This document shows positions 27,664 to 36,220 of a stretch of 64,000 nt of DNA, in pieces. A program made the position numbers and the translations under genes. The stretch is taken from positions 7,168-71,167 of the forward strand of contig JBFJPL010000007.1 in assembly GCA_041617155.1 (NCBI GenBank), read 5' to 3'. Source of the DNA: CAMYKD01 sp041617155. GTDB taxonomy: Bacteria; Pseudomonadota; Alphaproteobacteria; Kiloniellales; JAKSDN01. The stretch's first letter is position 1. Each line of letters begins with the position of its first letter. Below the pieces are notes generated by a model that ran no database searches, was not told where the DNA came from, and was given only the letters and a program-made list of their open reading frames with translations.

Positions 27664-28806
27664 ATGACCCGCCAAACCGAACGACTGCCGCTGCCGGGCC
27701 AGACACCGGGCAGCCAGCGTAGCCTTACGGTCCACCGCTACGGCGCGCGCAGCACGCGCCCGAAGGCCTATCTGCAAGCCTCGCTGCATGCCGACGAGAT
27801 CCCCGGCCTGCTGGTCCAGCACCACCTGACTGGTCTCTTGGACAGAGCCGCCGCCGACGGTGCCATCAGGGGCGAGATCGTCGTCGTGCCCTACGCTAAC
27901 CCGATTGGCCTGGCCCAGTCGGTCAACGCCAGCCACCTGGGTCGGCACGAGCTGGGCGGTGCCGGCAACTTCAACCGCAACTGGCCAGACCTGTTCGAGG
28001 CGACGGCCGAAAAAGTCGCGGGGCGATTGGGCGCCGACCCGGACCGCAACATCGCCCTGATCCGTGCGACAATGTCGGAGATCCTGGAGCAAATGAAGCC
28101 GAGAACGGAGCTGGATGGCCTGCGCCTGCTTCTGGCTCGCGAAGCCATAGATGCCGATCTGGTGCTGGATCTTCATTGCGACGATGACGCTCTGATGCAC
28201 CTCTTCACGCTCCCGGCGCATTGGCCGGCGGCCAAGGTTCTGGCAGCTGAACTGCAGAGCCAGGCGACGCTGCTGGCCGATCCCTCGGGCGGCGACCCCT
28301 TTGACGAGGCCTTTTCCTCGCCCTGGACCCGGCTTGCCGAACGCTTTCCCGAGCATCCGATCCCACCGGCCTGCTTTTCGGCCACGGTCGAGCTGCGCGG
28401 CCGGGCGGACGTATCCGACGAATTGGCCGGAGCCGACGCCGCTGCCCTCTTGCGGGTTATGCAACGGCGCGGGCTGGTCGCCGGCGATCCCGGTCCCCTG
28501 CCCGAGCTACCGGCGGAGGCGACGCCGCTGGACGCCGTCGACACGGTGCGGGCGCCCGCATCCGGCGTGCTCAGCTACCGCGCCGAACTGGGTCAAAGGG
28601 TCAAGCGAGGCGAGGTGATCGCCGACCTGATCGACCCGGCCGCCGGGCAACCCTCCAAGGCCCGCCAGGTGATCGTCAGCCGCACGGATGGACTGATGCT
28701 GAGCCGGCGCATACACAAGTATGTCCTGCCGGGAATGACCGTCGCCAAAGTGGTCGGAACCGAACCGCTGCCGAGCCGCACCGGTGGCTATCTGATGGAA
28801 GACTGA
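27664..28806 (+). CDS. zinc-dependent deacylase of the succinylglutamate desuccinylase/aspartoacylase family
   Basis: A 380-residue M14-like carboxypeptidase-fold enzyme. The zinc-binding HxxE motif is in SLHADEIPG (about residue 43), and the third ligand is probably His in DLHCDDDALMH. GNFNRNWPD supplies the Asn-Arg substrate clamp typical of AstE/aspartoacylase relatives. The C-terminal 100 residues form the extra beta domain (VRAPASGVLSYRAELGQRVKRGEVIADLIDP) that resembles a lipoyl/barrel-sandwich fold. Such enzymes remove acyl groups from amino acids or ectoine precursors; the substrate here is open. GAGGG precedes the ATG. It is transcribed away from uvrD. Confidence 0.85.
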   Translation: MTRQTERLPLPGQTPGSQRSLTVHRYGARSTRPKAYLQASLHADEIPGLLVQHHLTGLLDRAAADGAIRGEIVVVPYANPIGLAQSVNASHLGRHELGGAGNFNRNWPDLFEATAEKVAGRLGADPDRNIALIRATMSEILEQMKPRTELDGLRLLLAREAIDADLVLDLHCDDDALMHLFTLPAHWPAAKVLAAELQSQATLLADPSGGDPFDEAFSSPWTRLAERFPEHPIPPACFSATVELRGRADVSDELAGADAAALLRVMQRRGLVAGDPGPLPELPAEATPLDAVDTVRAPASGVLSYRAELGQRVKRGEVIADLIDPAAGQPSKARQVIVSRTDGLMLSRRIHKYVLPGMTVAKVVGTEPLPSRTGGYLMED

Positions 28807-28816
28807 CGGGGCCGTT

Positions 28817-29494
28817 TCAACGGTCGCAAAATGTCGCCTCTGCCGACGACATGCGGTCGCAGAGAGCGCCGCGGCTGTCAACGTAAAGCAGGCCGCCTTT
28901 GGTTCCGGCGCGGACCACGTTGTGATAGCGATGGAGCTGCCCGGATTCCTTCACGACTCGGACGCAGTAGGGACCCTGCCGCTGGTCCTCGGGGCAGAGA
29001 TCGTTCTTGCCGGCGTGCTCCCAAGCTTCCCGGTCGAATCGGAAGCCGCCGTCGGCATCGAAGGAGTAGCTCCAAGAAGCGTTCGGCACCTCGACTTCGA
29101 TCTTGCCGGGCCGCCACCTGGAGATAGGCTCGAAGCGGTCATCATAGGCCAGGTAGGAATCGGCGACCCAGCCCTTCTTGACCAGAGTCTCGCAGTATGG
29201 ACTGGTGTCCTGGCGATCCGGGCAATAGTCCGCCTGGACATAGATCCAGCGATCCTGGCGACCGCCGATCAACGACGTCTGCTTGGCCCGCTTGAGGATG
29301 ATGACCTCGGTTAGAATACCGAGCCGAGCAACGGCCCGGGCGCCCGCACTCGGTTTCGCACGCAGAGTCAGACCGTCAATCGCGGTGATCGCCCTTGGCA
29401 GTTCGGCCTTCGCCACCGGGGCTAAGATGGCCGCCAAGGCGGCAAGCAAGATCGTGAAACAAACTGCACGCGTTTCGGGTGTTCGCCAGGACAT
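28817..29494 (-). CDS. exported SH3-domain protein
   Basis: A 225-residue secreted or periplasmic protein. From ATG 29494 (GGAG eleven bases upstream) it has a signal peptide ending LAPVAKA and then a bacterial SH3 (SH3b) domain: ITAIDGLTLRAKPSAGARAVARLGILTEVIIL, WIYVQADY, KKGWVADSYLAYDDRF. The C-terminal half holds several Cys residues (CPDRQDTSPYC, CPEDQRQGPYC, and one close to the end), which suggests disulfides and periplasmic location. SH3b domains often bind peptidoglycan, so a wall-associated role is possible. A TTG start at 29509 is less likely. It diverges from the HtrA-like gene across 148 bases. Confidence 0.8.
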   Translation of the reverse strand: MSWRTPETRAVCFTILLAALAAILAPVAKAELPRAITAIDGLTLRAKPSAGARAVARLGILTEVIILKRAKQTSLIGGRQDRWIYVQADYCPDRQDTSPYCETLVKKGWVADSYLAYDDRFEPISRWRPGKIEVEVPNASWSYSFDADGGFRFDREAWEHAGKNDLCPEDQRQGPYCVRVVKESGQLHRYHNVVRAGTKGGLLYVDSRGALCDRMSSAEATFCDR

Positions 29495-29642
29495 CGACGC
29501 AAACTCCAAAGAAAGTCAACACTGCGCTAGGACGAGCAAGTTTCCAGCCAAGTGGTTAAGAAATTCGCCTCAGGGAAAGGGACAATTTAGTGGCGGGCGG
29601 GTTGTGTGGTATCCTTGGCGTTCGGTATCGCCCGGCAGGGAA

Positions 29643-30665
29643 ATGACTGAGATGTTCGCCGCAACCCTGACGCTACGCGTTTCGACGCATCTGCGGGTCG
29701 CAAGTCGGCTCGCGACCCTTGGATTGCTGCCTGGTCTGCTGCTGTGCGCGTCGCCGGTCCATGCCGGACCGCTCGACGCGGTGGTCGGCGTTCGCGCGAA
29801 AATACCGGCCGATGCCCGGACCGCGCAGGTGCTCGGCACGGAGCGCGAGGGCTCCGGCGTGGTGATCGGCCAGAACAACCTGGTGCTCACCATCGGTTAC
29901 CTGATCCTCGAAGCCGAGAGTGCCGAGATCGTCCTGTCCGGCGACCGGGTATTGCCGGCCGAGATCGTGGCCTACGATTACGACACCGGTTTCGGCCTGC
30001 TCCAACCTCTGCTGGCGCCGGGCATCGAGCCGATCGAGCTCGGCCGTTCCGGCGATCTGGCCGAGCGCAGCCAGGTCCTGGTCGCCAGCTTCGGCGAGGG
30101 CGACCTTGCCTCCGCGGCCTACGTGGTGTCGCGCCGCGAGTTCGCCGGCTATTGGGAGTACCTGCTGCCCGACGCGATCTTCACCGCCCCGCCACACCGC
30201 TCCTTCGGCGGCGCGGTCCTGCTCGGCTCGGATGGCCGGCTGTTGGGCATCGGCTCGTTGTTCGTGCCCGACGCGGTGGCCGAGACCAACCTGCCCGGCA
30301 ATATGTTCGTGCCGATCGACGCCCTGAAACCGATCCTGGCAGACATGATCGCAAAGGGGCGGTCGGCGACGCCGCCGCGACCCTGGCTCGGCCTCTATAC
30401 CGAGGAGCTTCGCGGGCACCTCTTCGTTAGCCGGGTTGCCCCGGAAGGCCCATCGGCGAAGGCGGGCCTGAAGGCGGAAGACATCATCCTCGCGGTCAAG
30501 GGCATGCCGGTCAGCTCCCAGGCCGACTTCTACCGCAAGGTCTGGGCGCTCGGCGAAGCGGGCGTCGAGGTACCGCTCACAGTCATCCGTCGCGCCGGGC
30601 TTACCGAAATATCGGTGACGTCGGGCGATCGCTACGACTATCTCAAGCTGAGGTCAAGCTACTAG
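29643..30665 (+). CDS. HtrA/DegP-like protein with PDZ domain and no catalytic triad
   Basis: The product (340 residues from ATG 29643; ATG 29652 fits the AGGGA ribosome site better) has a signal peptide ending SPVHA, a trypsin-like HtrA domain and one PDZ domain (about 247-330). The fold landmarks remain: GSGVVIGQ, VLTIGYLI, DYDTGFGLL, SFGGAVLLGSDGRLLGI, RPWLGLY. However, each triad position is changed. Aligned with DegP by eye, His is Tyr86 (NNHVV to IGYLI), Asp is Gly116, and the nucleophile of GNSGG is Phe188. It should therefore be proteolytically dead and act as a periplasmic binder or chaperone. The upstream open frame to 29283 is discounted. Confidence 0.85.
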   Translation: MTEMFAATLTLRVSTHLRVASRLATLGLLPGLLLCASPVHAGPLDAVVGVRAKIPADARTAQVLGTEREGSGVVIGQNNLVLTIGYLILEAESAEIVLSGDRVLPAEIVAYDYDTGFGLLQPLLAPGIEPIELGRSGDLAERSQVLVASFGEGDLASAAYVVSRREFAGYWEYLLPDAIFTAPPHRSFGGAVLLGSDGRLLGIGSLFVPDAVAETNLPGNMFVPIDALKPILADMIAKGRSATPPRPWLGLYTEELRGHLFVSRVAPEGPSAKAGLKAEDIILAVKGMPVSSQADFYRKVWALGEAGVEVPLTVIRRAGLTEISVTSGDRYDYLKLRSSY

Positions 30666-30672
30666 GAGCTAG

Positions 30673-32454
30673 CTAGAGCTCGCCGCGTTCCTCGGCACGG
30701 ATCTGTTCGAGCGCGCGATGGTATGAAAGCATGACTTCGTGCTCGTGCGCGACCCCCAGCATGCGGCGGCTCTCGGCATTCTCGACCACCGGCAGGTGGG
30801 CCTCGCCAGAGGCCCCGAAGACCTCGACCGCGCTCGCCAGATCATCGTCGACGCGGAGAACCGCCGGGTGATCGCGGGCTACGTTGGAAGCCACCCACTC
30901 GTTGTCGTGGCTGGTGTCGAAAGCCGCCTCATGCAGATCCGAGAAAATGATCGTGCCGGTCAGCCGGCCGGCCTCGTCGACCACGAACAGTTCGCCCCAG
31001 GGCGCCTCCTGCAAGCGCTGGCGCACCTGCGCAATCGGGGTATCTGGGGCAACGGTGCCGTAGGTCCGGTCCATCACCCCCTCGATCTTGATCGCCCGCA
31101 GCAGGCCGATTTCCTGGCTGCCCTTGATGACAATGCCCCGGCGCTCGAGCTGCCAGGTGAAGAAGGAGCGGCCGTGGACCTGTTGGGTGATCACGCTGGC
31201 GATCACAGTGGCGATCATCACGGCAATTGTGAGCGCATAGTCGCTGGTCAACTCGAACATCATCAGGATGGTCGATATCGGTGCGCCGAGGACGGCGCCC
31301 GCAACCGCGCCCATGCCGATGATCGTATAGGCGCCGTGGCCGGACGACAGGTGCGGAAAGGCGTTGGTGGCGATGATTCCGAATGCGCCGCCGACCATCG
31401 CGCCGATAAACAGCGACGGCGAGAAGATGCCGCCGCCGAACCCGCTGCCCAGGCTGAGCGCCGTGGCCGCGGTCTTGAGGACGATCAGGGTAACGAGGAA
31501 CGCCAGCGGGTAAAGCTCCGAGATCGCCGCGTCGGTCGCGTGATAGCCGACCCCTAACACCTCCGGATACGCGATCGCGATCAAGCCGACCATCAAGCCG
31601 CCGGGCACCAGCCGGAGCCAGCCGGGGATCGGCACCTTTTGCAAGACATCCTCCGTGTAGGTGATCGAACGCATCAGGACGATCGCCGCCGCCGCGCTGA
31701 CCATACCGAGCAGGGCGAAGGCCGGAAACTCCAGGAAGGAAGTGATGACGTGTTCTTTCGGCAGAATGAAGGCCGGGAAATCGCCGTAGTAGGCGCGGCT
31801 GACGAGGGTGCCGGTCACGCCCGCTATCACGATCGGCGCGAAGGCGGAGAGCGCGTAGTGTCCGATCACCACCTCGAGAGCGAAGAACACCCCGGCGATT
31901 GGCGCGTTGAACGAAGCCGCAATGGCCGCCGCCACGCCGCAACCGAGCAGCGTACGCGACAGGGAGCGGCCAAGGTGCAGGCGCTTGGCGAGCCACGCCC
32001 CCAGGCTGGCGCCCAGATGCACCACCGGCCCCTCGCGGCCAACCGATGCGCCGACGCCGATCGATGCGGCGCTGACCAGAGCCGCCTTGATCCCCGTCGT
32101 CAGGGACATGCGCCCGCCCTGCAGGGCATTGGCCTCGATCACCTGCGCCACGGCCGCGGGCCGGCGGTCAGGCATCAGATGATAGATGAACAGGCCGATC
32201 ACCAGACCGCCCAAAGCGGGTGCCAGTAACACGTGCCACCACGGCAGCTGCGCTGCCACGATGGCGATCTCACCGTCCCGCCAGCCGTAGAAGCACCACT
32301 GCACCAGATCGATGGTCTGGCGAAAGACGATCGCCGCGCCGCCGGCCGAAGCGCCGATAACGATCGCCAATAGCGACAGTACAAGCTGGTCGTTGCGGCC
32401 GAAGCGAGCCAGAGAATCGACCAAAAGTCTTACGGAAACGAGCCGTTCCGCCAT
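30673..32454 (-). CDS. ClC-family chloride channel/transporter with CBS domains
   Basis: A 593-residue membrane protein. The first 430 residues form the ClC fold with the gating-glutamate motif GREGPVVHLGASLGAW and the GGGIFSPSLFIGAMVGG motif; conserved aliphatic helices fill the rest. The last 150 residues are a pair of cytoplasmic CBS domains (VMDRTYGTVAPDTPIAQVRQRL and VARDHPAVLRVDDDLASAVEVF), which usually sense nucleotides. The gating Glu implies either channel or Cl-/H+ exchanger. The gene converges with the HtrA-like gene, their stops eight bases apart, and diverges from the GNAT gene across 122 bases. Confidence 0.93.
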   Translation of the reverse strand: MAERLVSVRLLVDSLARFGRNDQLVLSLLAIVIGASAGGAAIVFRQTIDLVQWCFYGWRDGEIAIVAAQLPWWHVLLAPALGGLVIGLFIYHLMPDRRPAAVAQVIEANALQGGRMSLTTGIKAALVSAASIGVGASVGREGPVVHLGASLGAWLAKRLHLGRSLSRTLLGCGVAAAIAASFNAPIAGVFFALEVVIGHYALSAFAPIVIAGVTGTLVSRAYYGDFPAFILPKEHVITSFLEFPAFALLGMVSAAAAIVLMRSITYTEDVLQKVPIPGWLRLVPGGLMVGLIAIAYPEVLGVGYHATDAAISELYPLAFLVTLIVLKTAATALSLGSGFGGGIFSPSLFIGAMVGGAFGIIATNAFPHLSSGHGAYTIIGMGAVAGAVLGAPISTILMMFELTSDYALTIAVMIATVIASVITQQVHGRSFFTWQLERRGIVIKGSQEIGLLRAIKIEGVMDRTYGTVAPDTPIAQVRQRLQEAPWGELFVVDEAGRLTGTIIFSDLHEAAFDTSHDNEWVASNVARDHPAVLRVDDDLASAVEVFGASGEAHLPVVENAESRRMLGVAHEHEVMLSYHRALEQIRAEERGEL

Positions 32455-32576
32455 GCTGCACGGGTCCTCTTTCGGTTGCCATTAAACGACGAAGCCCGGC
32501 CGCGCGAAAGACCCGTTGTGCCGCCGTTCGATCAGTCTCTAGAGTGGCGTCCATGGCGTAGGCAACCAAAGACGCA

Positions 32577-33047
32577 GTGATTCGAGCCGCGGCGCCTGCG
32601 GATGCCGGGACAATCTTGAGGCTGATTCGCGAATTGGCGGCTTTCGAAGGATTGGCCGAACAGGTCCGGGTCGCCGAACGTGATATCCTGCGCGATGGTT
32701 TTGGCGTACCGCCGCGGTTCCAGTGCCTGCTGGCGGAGGTCGACGGCAAAGCCGTCGGCTTTGCGCTCTATTTTTACAGCTACTCGACCTTCGAGGGGCG
32801 GCCGGGGATCTATTTGGAGGATCTTTACGTCGTCGAGGCGGCCCGCGGCCGCGATATCGGCCGGCGCTTGATGGCGCGCCTGGCCGCCACCGCCCTGCAA
32901 CAGGACTGCCGCCGGATCGATCTCGCCATGCTGCACTGGAACCCGGCGCGGCGGTTCTACGAACGCTTGGGATTGACACAGGTCGCCGACTGGCTGCCCT
33001 TCCGGCTCGAGGGCGAGGCCCTGCGGCACTTGGCCGACCACGAATAA
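32577..33047 (+). CDS. GNAT-family N-acetyltransferase
   Basis: A 156-residue acetyl-CoA-dependent acetyltransferase. The acetyl-CoA loop motif appears as VVEAARGRDIGRRLMARL and the C-terminal motif B as WNPARRFYERLGL. Sequence features such as IRELAAFEGLAEQV near the N-terminus and YLEDLYV before motif A resemble the diamine (spermidine/thialysine) acetyltransferase branch, so a polyamine or amino-acid substrate is a reasonable guess. The start is GTG 32577; there is no strong ribosome site, and an upstream ATG is followed at once by a stop. Confidence 0.85.
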   Translation: MIRAAAPADAGTILRLIRELAAFEGLAEQVRVAERDILRDGFGVPPRFQCLLAEVDGKAVGFALYFYSYSTFEGRPGIYLEDLYVVEAARGRDIGRRLMARLAATALQQDCRRIDLAMLHWNPARRFYERLGLTQVADWLPFRLEGEALRHLADHE

Positions 33048-33063
33048 TCCCACGGCCTTGGTA

Positions 33064-33594
33064 TCAGTTGCAGCGTCCGATAGAGCCCTCGGCACAAACC
33101 CGTTTGCCGTCGGTCCAGGTGGCTCCAGAAAGATCAGCCCGCGTGAGATCGGCGCCCTTGAGGCTTGCCTTCGTCAAATCGGCTCCCCGAAGCTGGGCCC
33201 GGTAAAGGCGCGCGAGACGCAAGTCCGCGCCGACCAGGGAGGCGCCGGTCAGATCGGCCTTTGTCAAGTCGGCTTCATAGAGTTCAGCGCCGTCGAGAAT
33301 CGTCGAGTGCAACGTCGCGTTGACGTATTTGGCACGGGACGATTGAGCTTTCGTCAGATTGCTGCCGGAGAGTACGGCCCGGAAAAAACTCCCGTCGCGC
33401 AAGCGCGCGCCACTCAGGTCGACGGCCGTCAGGTCCGATCCGTCGAAATTGCAGCGCTGCCAATTGACGCCCGGCCCCGGCGGGTCCGTGCAGAGCGCCC
33501 AAGCCACATCGGGTAACGATATGGCCAAGAGCCCGAATGTCAGGGAGGTGAGCACGAGGTAGAGCCGTTGGATCATTGTCCTAAATTCGGTCAT
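33064..33594 (-). CDS. exported pentapeptide-repeat protein
   Basis: A small secreted protein of about 176 residues from ATG 33594 (ATG 33576 is also possible). A signal peptide ends at DVAWA, followed by a two-Cys segment and then about eighteen A(D/N)LxX pentapeptide repeats (for example LTKADLTGASLVGADLRLARL) that build a quadrilateral beta-helix. The ends carry paired cysteines (CTDPPGPGVNWQRC and CAEGSIGRC), probably disulfides. Such proteins are widespread and mostly of unknown role; binding rather than catalysis is expected. It converges with the GNAT gene. Confidence 0.82.
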   Translation of the reverse strand: MTEFRTMIQRLYLVLTSLTFGLLAISLPDVAWALCTDPPGPGVNWQRCNFDGSDLTAVDLSGARLRDGSFFRAVLSGSNLTKAQSSRAKYVNATLHSTILDGAELYEADLTKADLTGASLVGADLRLARLYRAQLRGADLTKASLKGADLTRADLSGATWTDGKRVCAEGSIGRCN

Positions 33595-33669
33595 CCGACC
33601 GCCAAGGGCAATACGAAACCTGCCGGGATAACGGCTAATGATCGATCCTGCCCCGGCGTCGCCCAAGGT

Positions 33670-34161
33670 TCAGCCGCCATTCTTGCCCGAACGGCGGATC
33701 GATCTGCCGGCTTCGGGCGGGACCGGCAGTTCGTCGTGCGCCGCCAGCACATCGGCAAGGCGGCGCTTTATCCGCTCGGGCATCGACGCGACCCGGCGCC
33801 GTTCCAGGTCGACGTGCAGACAAAGCCACTCGGCGGTGGCGGCCAGGAAATCCGCCTCGGCATGGCGCATTTGGTGAATGAAATGAATGCGTTTATCGTC
33901 AAAGCCGAGCAGCCGGGTCTCGAATCGCAAACCATCGCCCTGGGTGACCTCACGCTGGTAGGTCACGTGCGCCTCGACGGCGAAGGTAGACATTCCGGTA
34001 GCCTCGCGGTAGGCCGCGTCGAGCCCGATGTAATCAAGGAAGGCATCGGTCGCATGGTCGAACGCCAGCACGTAATAGGCCACGTTCATGTGGCCGTTGT
34101 AATCGATCCATTCCGGGCGCACGTCTTCACTGTGTAGCCCGAGCGGGGCGGAAATCGTCAT
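33670..34161 (-). CDS. 4HBT-fold acyl-CoA thioesterase family protein
   Basis: A single hot-dog-domain thioesterase of 163 residues. The start at 34161 is chosen because GGAGG precedes it; the open frame further upstream is spurious. The motif DYNGHMNVAYYVLAFDHATD holds the Asp and the helix of 4HBT enzymes, and VTYQREVTQGDGLRFETRLLGFDDKRIHFIHQM forms the central strands. It resembles the thioesterase found beside L-carnitine dehydrogenase in some species, but no carnitine gene is present here. It diverges from mlaA across 205 bases. Confidence 0.85.
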   Translation of the reverse strand: MTISAPLGLHSEDVRPEWIDYNGHMNVAYYVLAFDHATDAFLDYIGLDAAYREATGMSTFAVEAHVTYQREVTQGDGLRFETRLLGFDDKRIHFIHQMRHAEADFLAATAEWLCLHVDLERRRVASMPERIKRRLADVLAAHDELPVPPEAGRSIRRSGKNGG

Positions 34162-34366
34162 GAAGCCTCCGATTCTCGTGCCGCACGATAGTGTATCGGC
34201 GCTGGGCGGGCAAAGAACTAGGCGAGCGAACAGCAGCAACCCAAAGTGCAAGGTCGCTAGCCTCTCGCCAAACGTTGTGGTACCTGAGTCGCCGCCGGCT
34301 TGTCGGGGATGCCCGGCGACCGGCTGGCGAATCACGAGTGACAGGATCCAGGGGGAATTCAGAGCA

Positions 34367-35233
34367 GTGCAAATCACCCAGCGCGTTATTGCCTTAACCT
34401 TAACGCTCGCCTTGCTGGCAGGCTGCGCCGGCGGACCCGGCGTGTTCGCCTACCCGGCCGAGCGCGAGGCCGCCGCCGCGCCCTCGACCGGCAAGTGGCG
34501 CCAGCTGGCCCAGATCGAAAGCGCGCCGGCCGAAGAGGACGATTTCCAGGATCTGTTTCCCAGCGACGACCCCATGGCGATCGAGGAAGACTACGACCCC
34601 CTCGAGACGGTGAACCGCTTCACCTTTGCCATCAACGAGGCGATCGATTTCCTGCTGCTGAGGCCCGCCGCCGAGGTCTACCGCTTCTTGCTGCCCAACC
34701 TGGTGCAAGACACCGTGCGCAACTTCACGCGCAATCTGAAAGCCCCCGTGATCTGGGCCAACGACCTGTTCCAGGGCAAGGACGAGAAAGCCGCGACCAT
34801 GGCCGGCCGTTTCCTGGTCAACACCACGCTCGGCCTGGGCGGGCTGTTCGATGTTGCCGACGCCTGGTGGGATCTCGAGTATCATGCCGAGGATTTCGGC
34901 CAGACCATGGGTTTCTACGGCTCCGGGCCCGGCGCCTATCTGGTGCTGCCCCTGTTCGGCCCCTCCTCGGTGCGGGACGGCATCGGCCGCGGCGTCGATA
35001 CGCTGATCAGCCCGTGGTCCTACGTCCTGGCGGCCGCCGATGTCGGCCCCAGAACGGAAATCCAGCTCGGCACCCAAGCCGCCGGCGGCATCGATCTGCG
35101 CGCGCGCAATATCGACAATCTCGATGAACTGAAGCGTGATTCGGTCGATTTCTACGCGCGCATCCGATCACTTTACCTGCAATTGCGCCGCAGCCAGATC
35201 AGGGACGAAGGTGAAAGCGACTTCGGCGGCTAG
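34367..35233 (+). CDS. mlaA: MlaA, outer-membrane lipoprotein of lipid asymmetry maintenance
   Basis: MlaA (VacJ) sits in the outer membrane with porins and removes mislocalised phospholipids from the outer leaflet. The start is most likely GTG 34367, following a GGGGGA stretch; it begins the lipoprotein signal VQITQRVIALTLTLALLAGC, with the lipobox LAGC. The mature 288-residue product shows family motifs: DYDPLETVNRFTFAINEAIDFLLLRPAAEVYR, GRFLVNTTLGLGGLFDVA, EDFGQTMGFYGSGPGAYLVLPLFGPSSVRDGIG. mlaC follows 38 bases downstream, so the pair is an operon; the MlaFEDB parts are not in this window. Confidence 0.94.
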   Translation: MQITQRVIALTLTLALLAGCAGGPGVFAYPAEREAAAAPSTGKWRQLAQIESAPAEEDDFQDLFPSDDPMAIEEDYDPLETVNRFTFAINEAIDFLLLRPAAEVYRFLLPNLVQDTVRNFTRNLKAPVIWANDLFQGKDEKAATMAGRFLVNTTLGLGGLFDVADAWWDLEYHAEDFGQTMGFYGSGPGAYLVLPLFGPSSVRDGIGRGVDTLISPWSYVLAAADVGPRTEIQLGTQAAGGIDLRARNIDNLDELKRDSVDFYARIRSLYLQLRRSQIRDEGESDFGG

Positions 35234-35271
35234 TTATCGAGGCGTGGACAGCAACTGAAGAGAGAGACCTC

Positions 35272-35928
35272 ATGCAAATCCAACGATCTATCCTGCCTGT
35301 CTTCCGTGCGGCTGTGGTCGTTGCCGTGGCCACGCTTGCCGCCACCGCAAATGCGAAGGCCCAGGACGACGCCAGGGATCCCGGCGAATTCATGATGTCC
35401 TTGAACAAGGTGACGGTGGACCTGTTCAAGAACGCCTCGCTCGAGCACAAGGAAAAGGAAAGGCGGTTCCGGGCACTGGCGCTGAAGTCGTTCGACATAC
35501 CCAAGATCAGCAAGTTCGTGCTCGGCCGCAACTGGCGCGACGCGACGCCCGCGCAGCGCGACGAATTCATCTCGATCTTCGGCGAGGTGAACCTGCAGCG
35601 CTTCATGCCGCTGTTCACCGAGTACTCCGATCAGAAGTTCGAGGTGACCGGCGTTCGCACGGACACGGACAAACCCGCGCTGTTTTTCGTCTCCTCGACG
35701 CTCACCCGAGCCGAGGGCGAGCCAGCGAAAGTCGAATGGCGGATAGCCCGGCAAGGCGACCGCTTCAGGATTCTGGACGTGGTCGCCGAGGGGGTAAGCA
35801 TGGTGCTGACCCTGCGCAAGGAGTACGGCACGGTCGTGAAGAAATCCGGTGTCGATGGCCTGATCGCACAGTTGCGCGAGAAGATCCGTGAAAGCGGTCC
35901 CGTGGCGACCTCCGCCTCCGACCAATAG
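35272..35928 (+). CDS. mlaC: MlaC, periplasmic phospholipid shuttle
   Basis: MlaC carries phospholipids between MlaA at the outer membrane and the inner-membrane MlaFEDB transporter. The 218-residue protein has a signal peptide ending ATANAKA and the MlaC/Ttg2D domain: FRALALKSFDIPKISKFVLGRNWRDATPAQRDEFISIFGEV, followed by the lipid-cavity strands VEWRIARQGDRFRILDVVAEGVSMVLTLRKEY. The gene directly follows mlaA with a GAGAGA ribosome site. The GRNWR and ISKFVLG stretches are characteristic. Confidence 0.93.
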   Translation: MQIQRSILPVFRAAVVVAVATLAATANAKAQDDARDPGEFMMSLNKVTVDLFKNASLEHKEKERRFRALALKSFDIPKISKFVLGRNWRDATPAQRDEFISIFGEVNLQRFMPLFTEYSDQKFEVTGVRTDTDKPALFFVSSTLTRAEGEPAKVEWRIARQGDRFRILDVVAEGVSMVLTLRKEYGTVVKKSGVDGLIAQLREKIRESGPVATSASDQ

Positions 35929-36220
35929 ACAGGCGGTTAACCATAGCGGGCATTGGGTTCCCTGCCGTTTCGGGCGGCCCGCCGCGTTACCCAATCGTTG
36001 CTTCGCCCGATTGCCGCCGATCTGCTATATTTCGTTGAGCGGTTCGCTCGTGCGGTGCCCAGGGAGTACGCTGCAACCGGCCTTGGTTTGGCCGGTTCGC
36101 AGGCAAGGGGTGGTAGCGCGATGAATATCAAAACGATCAAGGCCGATACGCAGCAGTTCGCCGATCGAGTGCGAAGCGACGGCGCGGACAGCAGCAACGT
36201 TCCGGAATTCATCATCAGGA

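Noticed and set aside
33670..34377. Longer version of the thioesterase gene
   Set aside because: The added N-terminus is not thioesterase-like, and a GGAGG site marks the inner ATG at 34161.
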